A stretch of 27,633 nt of DNA from RGIG5327 sp045612485 (lineage in GTDB: Bacteria > Verrucomicrobiota > Lentisphaeria > Victivallales > UBA1829): assembly GCA_045612485.1 (NCBI GenBank), contig JAZKZE010000011.1:1-27633 (forward strand). The letters run 5' to 3'. This document shows positions 8,084 to 15,208 of this stretch, in pieces. A model generated the notes under the pieces. That model did no database searches. It was not told where the DNA came from and was given only the letters and a program-made list of their open reading frames with translations. Within the stretch, counting starts at the first letter, position 1. The number at the start of each line of letters is the position of its first letter. Both the position numbers and the translations under genes were made by a program.

Positions 8084-8965
8084 TCAGCATTTCTTTGCTT
8101 TACGCCATTCCCTGATGAGTTCGCCGCCGTATGCAAATTCCTTTTCAAAGGCGTCAAAATCATTTTTCTCGATCATTTTTTTCATCCGGTAATACCGTTT
8201 TTCATGGTCTTCCAGAGCTTCGAGGACTGCTTCCCTGTTATTGGAAAGGATCTCTTTCCACATGCGGGGGGAGGATGCTGCCACCCGGATAGTATCCCGG
8301 AAACCGCTTGCGGCACCGGCAAAACGCTGGGCTTTGAGTTTTTCATCCTCTTCATCCAGTACGCTTAATGCCAGAGCCGAAGAGATGATATGGGGAACGT
8401 GACTTGTATGTGCCACAAGGGAATCATGTTCTTTTGCTCCGATACGGAGTGTTTTGCCTCCCACAGCTTTCCACAGATCTTCAATGCGGATGATATTGTT
8501 TTCCTCCGCACCTTCCGGCGGGACGATAAAGATGGAGGCATTGTCATAGATCCCCGGGACAAGGGCGTCGGGTCCGCTTAATTCTGTTCCCGCCATAGGG
8601 TGACTTCCGATAAAGGCGGCGCCCGCTTCCATCGCGGCATCTTCAATACAGCCTTTGACGCTTCCGATATCGGTAAGGACGGCTCCTTTCCGCATGTAAG
8701 AAGAGTATTTCTTTATAAACTCACAGATCACAGGAACAGGAAGGGTGAGGATGATGATACTTCCGGCCTGAAAGGCTTCTTCCGGAGTAGCACAGATTCC
8801 GTCCAGATACCCGTCTTTCACAGCTTTTTCCGCCACCTCTTTTCTTCTGGCGTAACCATATACTTTATAGTTTTTTTCCTCTTTTCTTCTGCCCAGTTTC
8901 AGGGAGGAGGCAAGGGACATGGCAAGCATACCCAGCCCCACGATCACAAGTCTTTCTTCAGCCAT
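8084..8965 (-). CDS. tyrA: Prephenate dehydrogenase (tyrosine biosynthesis)
   Basis: NAD(P)-dependent oxidative decarboxylation of prephenate (or arogenate) towards tyrosine, in the cytoplasm. The 293 residues are the usual length of the stand-alone enzyme. The N-terminus has a Rossmann site written VGLGMLAMSLA, where the canonical third Gly is replaced by Ala. Hallmarks of the family follow: TDIGSVKG, then GSHPMAGTELSG holding the conserved His-Pro-Met-Ala-Gly block, and the helical dimerisation half with SHVPHIISSALA (substrate-binding region) and AASGFRDTIRVAASSPRMW. There is no chorismate mutase or ACT domain. AAGGAAAG precedes the ATG. It starts 24 bases after uvrA and is probably co-transcribed with it. 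Prephenate versus arogenate preference is not decidable here. Confidence 0.92.
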   Translation of the reverse strand: MAEERLVIVGLGMLAMSLASSLKLGRRKEEKNYKVYGYARRKEVAEKAVKDGYLDGICATPEEAFQAGSIIILTLPVPVICEFIKKYSSYMRKGAVLTDIGSVKGCIEDAAMEAGAAFIGSHPMAGTELSGPDALVPGIYDNASIFIVPPEGAEENNIIRIEDLWKAVGGKTLRIGAKEHDSLVAHTSHVPHIISSALALSVLDEEDEKLKAQRFAGAASGFRDTIRVAASSPRMWKEILSNNREAVLEALEDHEKRYYRMKKMIEKNDFDAFEKEFAYGGELIREWRKAKKC

Positions 8966-8989
8966 TTTTTCTTTCCTTGTTTTGTGATT

Positions 8990-11881
8990 TTATCTTCCTT
9001 TGGCGTAGGGAACAGGATCTTTCAGGATCTCTGCAAGGTATTTTCCGGTATAGGATGCGGGATTTTTTGCCACTTTTTCCGGAGTTCCTTCCGCAACAAG
9101 TCTGCCGCCGGCGTCCCCGCCTTCCGGACCCAGATCTATGATGTGGTCGGCTACTTTGATCACATCCAGATTGTGTTCGATGACAAGTACGGTATTGCCT
9201 TTATCCCTTAACTTCATAAGGACATCAATAAGCTGCATGATGTCGTAGGAGTGAAGTCCGGTGGTTGGTTCATCCAGAATATAGAGCGTATGACCTCTGG
9301 GGATCTTGGCCAGTTCCGTAGCAAGTTTCACTCTCTGTGCCTCTCCCCCGGAAAGGGTGGTTGCCGATTGTCCCAGAGTAATGTAACCGAGTCCCACATC
9401 CTGAAGGGTTTTCAGTTTCCGGTGAACATTGGTGACCGGTTCAAAAAAGTCCACAGCCTCATCCACAGTCATTTCCAGGATCTCTGCAATATTTTTCTTT
9501 TTGTATTTCACGAGAAGCGTCTCATCATTGAATCTTTTTCCGTGGCAGACGGAACAGGGAATATAGACATCCGGAAGAAATTGCATTTCGATTTTTTTGA
9601 TCCCGTCTCCTGCGCACTCTTCACATCTGCCGCCTTTCATATTGAAACTGAATCTTCCCGGACCGAAGCCCCGCATTTTGGATTCCGGAAGTTCTGCAAA
9701 AAGATTGCGGATGGTGCCGAAAAGTTCCGTATAAGTGGCTGGATTGCTTCTTGGAGTACGGCCGATGGGACTCTGGTCGATGACAATGGCTTTCCCTATA
9801 TGTTCCAACCCTTTTATCTCTTTATATTTGCAGGGGGGAGGGGCACTTTCCAATTCAAAATGCCGTTCCAATGCGCCCCGGAGAATACGGTTGACAAGAG
9901 AACTTTTTCCTGAACCGGATACTCCGGTAACGCAGGAAAATGTACCCAGCGGGATCTTGACATCAATATTTTTGAGATTGTTTTCCTCTGCCCCCAGGAT
10001 CTCAAGAAATTTTCCGTTTCCGGTACTGCGGAACTGGGGCGTTCTTATCTGCATAGATCCGGACATGAATTGTGCCGTAAGGGATCTGCGGGAGGTCATT
10101 ACTTCCCGGGGCGTTCCTGCTGCAACAAGTTCGCCGCCGTGGATCCCCGCTTTCGGGCCCAGATCCAGAAGATAGTCAGCTGCAAACATGGTTTCCATAT
10201 CATGTTCCACTACCACTACCGTATTTCCCAGATCCCGGAGTTTCCGCAAGGTGGCAAGCAGTTTCCCGTTGTCCCTCTGATGCAGTCCGATGGAAGGCTC
10301 ATCCAGAATATACAAGACTCCTACAAGTCCGCTGCCCAGCTGGGTGGCAAGGCGTATCCTCTGTGCTTCCCCGCCGGAGAGAGTCCCGCTTTCCCTGTTC
10401 AACGTGAGATAGGATAACCCTACATCCTCCAGAAATTTCAGACGGGATATGATCTCTTTTTTCACCTCTTTGATAATGGCGTTTTTCTCCACATCCAGAT
10501 CCAGTTTCTCCATGAAGGATTTGGCTTTTTCCACAGAAAGGGAACAGAATTCATAAATGGAAAGTCCGCCGACAGTTACTGCAAGACTCTCTTCCTTCAA
10601 CCGTTTTCCCCTGCACTCCGGACAGGGACGGAATACCATGTACTCTTTCAGGCGTTCCCGGACGCTGTCGCTTTCTGTTTCCGCCTGCCTTCTCTGCATA
10701 TTGGCAAGTATTCCTTCAAAGGGGGCGATCCATTTATGCAGTTTCCCCCGCATATAGAAACTCATGTCGATCTCCTCGTCCCCGCTTCCGTGAAGAAGCA
10801 CATTCCTGATCTTTTCCGGAAGTTCCCGGAAAGGGGTGGAGAGCATTTCCGGCATATTGTAATGATTGGCAATGGATTTGAGAATATGGTTGTAGTAGAT
10901 GATGAGATTGCGCGGGCCTCTCCGCCAGCCGGGGATGGCTCCCTTTTTGATAGATAAGGAATCATCGGGAACAACAAGACGCTCATCCATGACCATCAAT
11001 GCCCCCAGCCCGTTGCATCTGGGACAGGCTCCGAAAGGACTGTTGAAGGAAAAATGTCTGGGTTCCAGTTTGGGGATGCTTATTCCGCAATCGGGACAGG
11101 CAAGGTGTTCACTTATGCGTTCCTCCTTCCACCTTTTTCCGGGATTGGCAGGATCGGTGTTCTGGATGAGAAGGATCATAAGTCCGTGACCTGTTTTCAG
11201 AGCAGTCTCCACAGAATCATTCAATCTGGATCGGTCGGTCTTTCCTGTGATGAGCCGGTCAACGACAGCTTCAATATCATGTCTTTTTGTTTTGGCAAGA
11301 TTCGGCATATCCTCGCCCAGCATAACGATCTCCCCGTCGATCCTTGCCCGTACAAAACCATCTTTGGCGATCTGGGTGAGAATGTCTTTGTGTTCCCCTT
11401 TTTTTCCTGTTACATAGGGGGCAAGGATCATCATTTGCAGTCCTTCCGGAAGTTTCAGAATTTTTTCGCAAATAGTCTGGGGGGACTGGCTGGAGAGTTC
11501 CTTACCGCATTTTGGACAGTGGGGGAGACCCGCATGAGCATACATAAGACGCAGATAGTCATAGATCTCGGTCACGGTCGCCACAATGGAACGGGGATTG
11601 GAGGAGGCACTTCTCTGTTCAATGGCAATGGCAGGGGAGAGGCCTTCTATATGCCGTACTTTGGGCTTCTGCATCCGGTCGAGAAACTGGCGGGCGTAGG
11701 CGGACAGACTTTCCACATATCTTCTCTGTCCTTCCGCATAGAGGGTATCAAAGGCAAGTGTGGACTTGCCGGAACCGCTTAATCCGGTAATGACCGTAAG
11801 AGAGTTGCGGGGGATCCGTACATCAATATTTTTTAAATTGTGTTCTTCCGCCCCTTTGATAAAAATATCATCCATATCCAT
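8990..11881 (-). CDS. uvrA: Excinuclease ABC subunit A
   Basis: DNA-damage recognition ATPase of nucleotide excision repair, which loads UvrB on lesions. The 963 residues are full length. The first ATPase module has Walker A GLSGSGKSTLAFDTLYAEGQ, an interrupted zinc module (CPKCGKEL; CPDCGISI ... CPRCNGLG), signature LSGGEAQRIRLATQLGSG and Walker B YILDEPSIGLHQRD. The second module has GVSGSGKSSLVNRIL, the C-terminal zinc finger CEECAGDG ... CSVCHGKRF, signature LSGGEAQRVKLATELAK and LYILDEPTTGLH. The ATG at 11881 has AAAGGGGG just ahead; a second ATG lies two codons in. It has its own promoter (11916-11944) with a palindrome over the -10 box, which suggests SOS-type control. tyrA follows. 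Confidence 0.98.
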   Translation of the reverse strand: MDMDDIFIKGAEEHNLKNIDVRIPRNSLTVITGLSGSGKSTLAFDTLYAEGQRRYVESLSAYARQFLDRMQKPKVRHIEGLSPAIAIEQRSASSNPRSIVATVTEIYDYLRLMYAHAGLPHCPKCGKELSSQSPQTICEKILKLPEGLQMMILAPYVTGKKGEHKDILTQIAKDGFVRARIDGEIVMLGEDMPNLAKTKRHDIEAVVDRLITGKTDRSRLNDSVETALKTGHGLMILLIQNTDPANPGKRWKEERISEHLACPDCGISIPKLEPRHFSFNSPFGACPRCNGLGALMVMDERLVVPDDSLSIKKGAIPGWRRGPRNLIIYYNHILKSIANHYNMPEMLSTPFRELPEKIRNVLLHGSGDEEIDMSFYMRGKLHKWIAPFEGILANMQRRQAETESDSVRERLKEYMVFRPCPECRGKRLKEESLAVTVGGLSIYEFCSLSVEKAKSFMEKLDLDVEKNAIIKEVKKEIISRLKFLEDVGLSYLTLNRESGTLSGGEAQRIRLATQLGSGLVGVLYILDEPSIGLHQRDNGKLLATLRKLRDLGNTVVVVEHDMETMFAADYLLDLGPKAGIHGGELVAAGTPREVMTSRRSLTAQFMSGSMQIRTPQFRSTGNGKFLEILGAEENNLKNIDVKIPLGTFSCVTGVSGSGKSSLVNRILRGALERHFELESAPPPCKYKEIKGLEHIGKAIVIDQSPIGRTPRSNPATYTELFGTIRNLFAELPESKMRGFGPGRFSFNMKGGRCEECAGDGIKKIEMQFLPDVYIPCSVCHGKRFNDETLLVKYKKKNIAEILEMTVDEAVDFFEPVTNVHRKLKTLQDVGLGYITLGQSATTLSGGEAQRVKLATELAKIPRGHTLYILDEPTTGLHSYDIMQLIDVLMKLRDKGNTVLVIEHNLDVIKVADHIIDLGPEGGDAGGRLVAEGTPEKVAKNPASYTGKYLAEILKDPVPYAKGR

Positions 11882-11906
11882 AAAATCCCCCTTTCAATAA
11901 AAAAAT

Positions 11907-11926
11907 CAGAGTATAAATATACTCTG
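11907..11926 (-). promoter_or_regulatory. 20-bp palindrome over the uvrA -10: candidate LexA-type operator
   Basis: On the minus strand it reads CAGAGTATATTTATACTCTG, with 8-bp perfect arms around four bases. It overlaps the -10 box of the uvrA promoter. Its inner 18 bases match the classic proteobacterial LexA consensus ACTGTATATATATACAGT at 13 of 18 positions, differing mainly in the CTGT/ACAG tips. uvrA is a standard SOS gene, so a diverged LexA box is the best guess. The palindrome followed by T7 could also act as a terminator for the radical SAM transcript. Confidence 0.5.
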
Positions 11927-11944
11927 TAAAGGGGATTTTTTCAA
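11916..11944 (-). promoter_or_regulatory. Sigma-70 promoter of uvrA
   Basis: On the minus strand, TTGAAA (11939-11944) and TATATT (11916-11921) are separated by exactly 17 bases. The predicted start of transcription is near 11909, giving a leader of about 28 bases with the AAAGGGGG ribosome site. The -35 box lies 5 bases past the radical SAM stop codon. Confidence 0.65.
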
Positions 11945-11948
11945 TCTC

Positions 11949-12815
11949 TTACTTTCTGAATCTTGTACGGAAGGAGCATTTTTTGCAAAACTCTTTTACG
12001 GCAATGCCTTTTTCAAATCCTCTGCGGATGCTTTCCGCTTCCGGTGAATAGAGGATCTCATTGATGTCGGTTACTGTATCTATATTTCCCAGAGAAACTT
12101 TTCCTTCCGTATCCAGGCAGCAGGGAACGATCCTTCCGTCCGTAAGAACGCCGAACTGATCCCGCATCCCGTGACAGAATCCTTTTTCGTGCAGGACTTC
12201 TTTTTCCGTTTCCGGCCATTGGAAAACCGTATCCATATTGAGATAGATCCTGCCGGAAAGGTGTTTGCTTTTCCTTCCGGGGGAAAATTGCAGCTGTTCC
12301 GTGGGGGGCAGGGGGAATCTTTCTCCGATGGCGGAAAGGAGAAGTGTATTGAGTTCCCCGCTTGTTTTTTCCTCATTGCTGTGCTGGTTCCACAACCGGA
12401 GATTGATATACATTTCCGGGCGGACTGTTGCCGCTTTTTCACAGAATGAGAGGATGTTTTCCAGAATTATCCTGTCCGGCAGGGAGTCCTTCTGCAAGGC
12501 ATGAAGGGAAAAATTGATCTGCCGGAAGGCGGGATTATTCAGGAGATACTCTTCTTTTCCTGCAAGAAGTGTTCCATTGGTGACAAGAGTGACCTTTACA
12601 CCGTAAATGCGGCAATACTCCCCGATTTCTTCAAAGGCGGGGTGCAGTAAAGGTTCTCCCATCAGATGAAGAAAGAGATCATCCGTTACCGGCAGAACTT
12701 TTTTCAATCTTTCTTCAAAGCGTTCCGGGGAAAGAAATTCTTTTTTTCTTTGCGTTCCGGCACAGAATGAACAGGAACGGTTGCAAAGTGTGGTGATCTC
12801 CAGGTATGCCCGCAT
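11949..12815 (-). CDS. Radical SAM protein with a SPASM-like C-terminal cluster domain
   Basis: A 288-residue radical S-adenosylmethionine enzyme. The N-terminus has the cluster motif C11-x3-C15-x2-C18 within TTLCNRSCSFCAG, then HLMGEPLLHP (the GGEP-like SAM-binding strand) and VTLVTNGTLL. The C-terminal part has GFCHG, DGRIVPCCLDTEG, VSLGNI and FCKKC (Cys277/Cys280), the arrangement of SPASM/twitch auxiliary Fe-S domains. SPASM proteins modify peptides, mature enzymes or act on small molecules. No precursor peptide or obvious partner enzyme lies next to it, so the substrate is unknown. It starts 9 bases after the BASS transporter stop, with only a weak AAGG about 14 bases ahead, which suggests translational coupling. 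Confidence 0.85.
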   Translation of the reverse strand: MRAYLEITTLCNRSCSFCAGTQRKKEFLSPERFEERLKKVLPVTDDLFLHLMGEPLLHPAFEEIGEYCRIYGVKVTLVTNGTLLAGKEEYLLNNPAFRQINFSLHALQKDSLPDRIILENILSFCEKAATVRPEMYINLRLWNQHSNEEKTSGELNTLLLSAIGERFPLPPTEQLQFSPGRKSKHLSGRIYLNMDTVFQWPETEKEVLHEKGFCHGMRDQFGVLTDGRIVPCCLDTEGKVSLGNIDTVTDINEILYSPEAESIRRGFEKGIAVKEFCKKCSFRTRFRK

Positions 12816-12824
12816 GGAAAAAGA

Positions 12825-13799
12825 TTATGCCTTCTGTTCTTTTTCAGGAGCAGATTCTTTACTGGAAAGCCCCATTTTTGCTGCAAGGAAACTGTCAAAG
12901 ATCATCTGGAAGAAATAGAAGATGATACAGGGCGCAACCGCGTCGCCGTCCCCGGCTCCGATAATGGCAAGAGTGGTGAGGGCAATGGTCAGGGTTTTGG
13001 AGGCTGCTGTAAAGAGATAGGCTTTACATTCCCCCACAGGCATTTTCAGCATCTTTGCTCCGTACCAGAAAAATGCCATGCTCCCCAGATGAATGATGAT
13101 CGCCGCCCCGAAGCCTTTCAGCAGGATAAGAGTGGAAATGGCTTTCATCTTTTCACTGGAGGCGGAAAAGAAGAAAAGGATCAGCAGAATAACGGCTGTG
13201 GAAGAGACAAAAGAGAGCCAGGAGGGGCTTTTCTTCATCTTGATAAGCGTTTTGAAAGCAAATCCTGCGGCAAAGGGGATGACCACAAGGATAAAGAGTT
13301 TTTTCAGCATGTTCCAGGGATTGGTATTGATCCCGGCGTCAGAGGCAATGGCGAAGGAGAGAACGACGGGGATCGTAAAAACCGCTGCAAGATTGTAAAG
13401 CATGGTAATGGCAATGGCAGTTACATTATTGCCTCCGGCAGTTTCCGTCATCACGATCCCGCTGGAAAGAGTGGGGGGAGCTGCCGCCACAACGATGAGT
13501 CCGGCAGCAGGAAGTGCGGCAAGTCCCAGAAGAAGGGTGATCCCCCAGGCAAAGACAGGGCAGAGAAAAAGGGTTAGAATGGCTCCGCCGATAAGAAAAA
13601 GCAGGGATTTTCTGGTTATATACAAGTCGGAAATACTTGTCTGGATACCGCACACCAGAAAAACGGCAACAATGAGTATATTCTGGTCCAGTGTTTCTTT
13701 GAATTTTATTCCGAACTGGGGGATGATAAAGGAAAGGACAACGGCGATGACCAGTCCGGCTGGCAGAAAGGTCTTTTTTACGATTTTGTAAATATTCAT
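12825..13799 (-). CDS. BASS-superfamily transporter (SLC10A7/RCH1-like bile acid:sodium symporter family)
   Basis: A 324-residue integral membrane protein with about ten hydrophobic segments. The core APPTLSSGIVMTETAGGNNVTAIAITMLYN and the paired half near the C-terminus (FTAASKTLTIALTTLAIIG) match the SBF-like/SLC10A7 branch of the bile acid:sodium symporter superfamily, in which unwound helices 4 and 9 cross at the sodium sites. Despite the family name, bacterial members carry varied organic anions and bile acid transport is not implied. The C-terminal tail is short and charged (SSKESAPEKEQKA). It has its own promoter (13843-13871) and leads the two-gene unit with the radical SAM gene. Confidence 0.82.
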   Translation of the reverse strand: MNIYKIVKKTFLPAGLVIAVVLSFIIPQFGIKFKETLDQNILIVAVFLVCGIQTSISDLYITRKSLLFLIGGAILTLFLCPVFAWGITLLLGLAALPAAGLIVVAAAPPTLSSGIVMTETAGGNNVTAIAITMLYNLAAVFTIPVVLSFAIASDAGINTNPWNMLKKLFILVVIPFAAGFAFKTLIKMKKSPSWLSFVSSTAVILLILFFFSASSEKMKAISTLILLKGFGAAIIIHLGSMAFFWYGAKMLKMPVGECKAYLFTAASKTLTIALTTLAIIGAGDGDAVAPCIIFYFFQMIFDSFLAAKMGLSSKESAPEKEQKA

Positions 13800-13824
13800 G
13801 GAAACACTTTCTTTTTATGTTTTT

Positions 13825-13839
13825 TGTAACGATATTACA
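13825..13839. promoter_or_regulatory. Small palindrome at the start of the BASS transcript
   Basis: TGTAA (13825-13829) and TTACA (13835-13839) are inverted around CGATA. The element covers the predicted transcription start of the transporter gene, where a repressor site would be effective. The arms are only 5 bases, so the call is tentative. Confidence 0.3.
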
Positions 13840-13842
13840 TAT

Positions 13843-13871
13843 AAAATACACCCGTAATGGTTTTAAGTCAA
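13843..13871 (-). promoter_or_regulatory. Sigma-70 promoter of the BASS-radical SAM unit
   Basis: On the minus strand, TTGACT (13866-13871) is followed after 17 bases by TATTTT (13843-13848). It is divergent from the promoter at 13890-13918; the two -35 boxes are 18 bases apart. Confidence 0.55.
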
Positions 13872-13889
13872 TATAGTTTCTCTTTCCTG

Positions 13890-13918
13890 TTGGACTTTTT
13901 CTGCTTTTGTGCTATATT
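13890..13918 (+). promoter_or_regulatory. Sigma-70 promoter (extended -10) of the LolA-like lipoprotein operon
   Basis: TTGGAC (13890-13895), 17 bases, TATATT (13913-13918), with TGC directly before the -10 box as an extended -10 element. The leader to the ATG at 13970 is about 45 bases. This is one of the best promoter matches in the window. Confidence 0.65.
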
Positions 13919-13969
13919 TTGATAAAAGAGGTTATTTCAAAAGAAAATTTATCCCGGGAGGAATACTTT

Positions 13970-14908
13970 ATGGATATGAAAATAAAAAATACTGTCAGGT
14001 ATGCAGTCACAGCCGTATGGTCGGCAGTTTTTGCATTGTGCATCACAGGGTGCTACCCTGTACTGGATCTTGAACCCCGGGAGACTTCCGATCTTTCCGT
14101 AAGACAGTTGATCCGTAAACAGAATAAAGCAACTGACCCGGAGAAAAAATGGCAGAAGGCAGACTCTTATTATATGCGGATGAAGATCTCGCTTACAGAT
14201 AAAAGTTCCAAAGATTACCATGAATCGGAAATATGGTACCAGCACCCCAAATGTTTCCGGCTGGTCACAAGCCGTAACGGTGTCCGGCAGAAGATCCTGA
14301 TCTACAATGACGGCAGGATATGGAACGTGAATCCCCGTACAAATCACTATACGGAACTGAAAAGCGAGTCTCTGGAATACTCTCTTTTCCTCAATACGGT
14401 ACGCATGGGGACGCCCTATCTGGATTATACCGATATTTTCAGACGGATCTCTGTGGATATGTTTATTGAGAATGGTATCCGGTATTACCGTATGATCTGT
14501 ATGAGTGATGATAAACGCATCCAGCCCTATATTTTCTACTATGACGGCAGAAATTTTCTTCAGACAAAACTGGAAACGGTGAATATCATCAGTGAATCCG
14601 GAGCTGCTGTCCTCTATACCTCCACCATCCGGAAATATACCGAAGTGAAGGGAATAAAAGTTCCTGCCGTGACCGTTGTGGAATCCGGCGGAGTCGTTCA
14701 GATCTCGGAATTGCAGGAGATCGTCATCAATAAAGTTTATCCGGAATCCCTCTTCCTTCCCCCTGTACCTTTCACCCATAAGGGAATGGTGGAAAAAACG
14801 GAAAAGAAGAAAGAAGCTCCCGCCGCAGAAAAGAAAGCTCCTCCGGCAAAAGAGCAGAAACCTGCCCCTGAAAAGAAAATAAAATGGTATGATACCTTCC
14901 TTGAATAA
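13970..14908 (+). CDS. LolA-like outer-membrane lipoprotein-sorting family lipoprotein
   Basis: A 312-residue predicted lipoprotein. The signal ends in LCITGC (good lipobox, Cys28). The mature part resembles the LolA/LppX/RseB half-barrel: a repeated strand pattern including MRMKISLTDKSSKDYHESEIWYQHP, RLVTSRNGVRQKILIYNDGRIWN (the usual dG-x-WxyxP-like strand) and VNPRTNHYTEL, which chaperones lipids or lipoproteins in that superfamily. The last 50 residues are a Lys/Pro/Ala/Glu-rich tail resembling a periplasm-spanning or wall-contact linker, ending KIKWYDTFLE. I chose the ATG at 13970 because GGGAGG (13956-13961) precedes it by 8 bases; an upstream in-frame ATG at 13907 lies inside the promoter. 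Superfamily placement is by eye and moderately sure; the cargo is unknown. Confidence 0.65.
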   Translation: MDMKIKNTVRYAVTAVWSAVFALCITGCYPVLDLEPRETSDLSVRQLIRKQNKATDPEKKWQKADSYYMRMKISLTDKSSKDYHESEIWYQHPKCFRLVTSRNGVRQKILIYNDGRIWNVNPRTNHYTELKSESLEYSLFLNTVRMGTPYLDYTDIFRRISVDMFIENGIRYYRMICMSDDKRIQPYIFYYDGRNFLQTKLETVNIISESGAAVLYTSTIRKYTEVKGIKVPAVTVVESGGVVQISELQEIVINKVYPESLFLPPVPFTHKGMVEKTEKKKEAPAAEKKAPPAKEQKPAPEKKIKWYDTFLE

Positions 14909-14934
14909 GAAAGAATAATGGAAAGGAGAACAAG

Positions 14935-15195
14935 ATGAAAAGTGCATTTGAACTTGCTATGGAAAGACTGGGCGGAAAGATCGAAAATCTGTCCGATGAA
15001 AAAAAGAACGCCATTGCGGAAGTGACAAAAAAATACAATGCCAAGATCGCTGAAGTGAAACTTGCACACGAGCAGAGACTTGCCAAAGAACAGGATCCGG
15101 AAAAGATCCGGGAACTGGAAGAGTGTCTTGTAACGGATATCGCCTCTTTGAAAGACCGTTGCGAACGTGCCAAAGAAGAGATCCGCAACAGCTGA
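14935..15195 (+). CDS. Small coiled-coil protein of unknown function
   Basis: An 86-residue, highly charged protein without signal or membrane segment. Nearly all of it is predicted helical, with heptad-like Lys/Glu/Ala/Leu spacing (KKNAIAEVTKKYNAKIAEVK, then LAHEQRLAKEQDPEKIRELE), so an alpha-helical hairpin or coiled-coil dimer is likely. AAGGAG precedes the ATG at good spacing. It sits 26 bases after the LolA-like gene and 13 bases before the cysteine desulfurase start. I do not recognise the family. It is a real gene by ribosome site, codon use and tight spacing; its role is unknown. Confidence 0.75.
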   Translation: MKSAFELAMERLGGKIENLSDEKKNAIAEVTKKYNAKIAEVKLAHEQRLAKEQDPEKIRELEECLVTDIASLKDRCERAKEEIRNS

Positions 15196-15208
15196 CGGAA
15201 ACTTTTTT

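Noticed and set aside
12825..13799. Reading the BASS transporter as proof of bile acid import linked to the redox operon
   Set aside because: The SLC10A7-like branch is not a dedicated bile acid carrier, and the gene is about 9 kb away under a different promoter.
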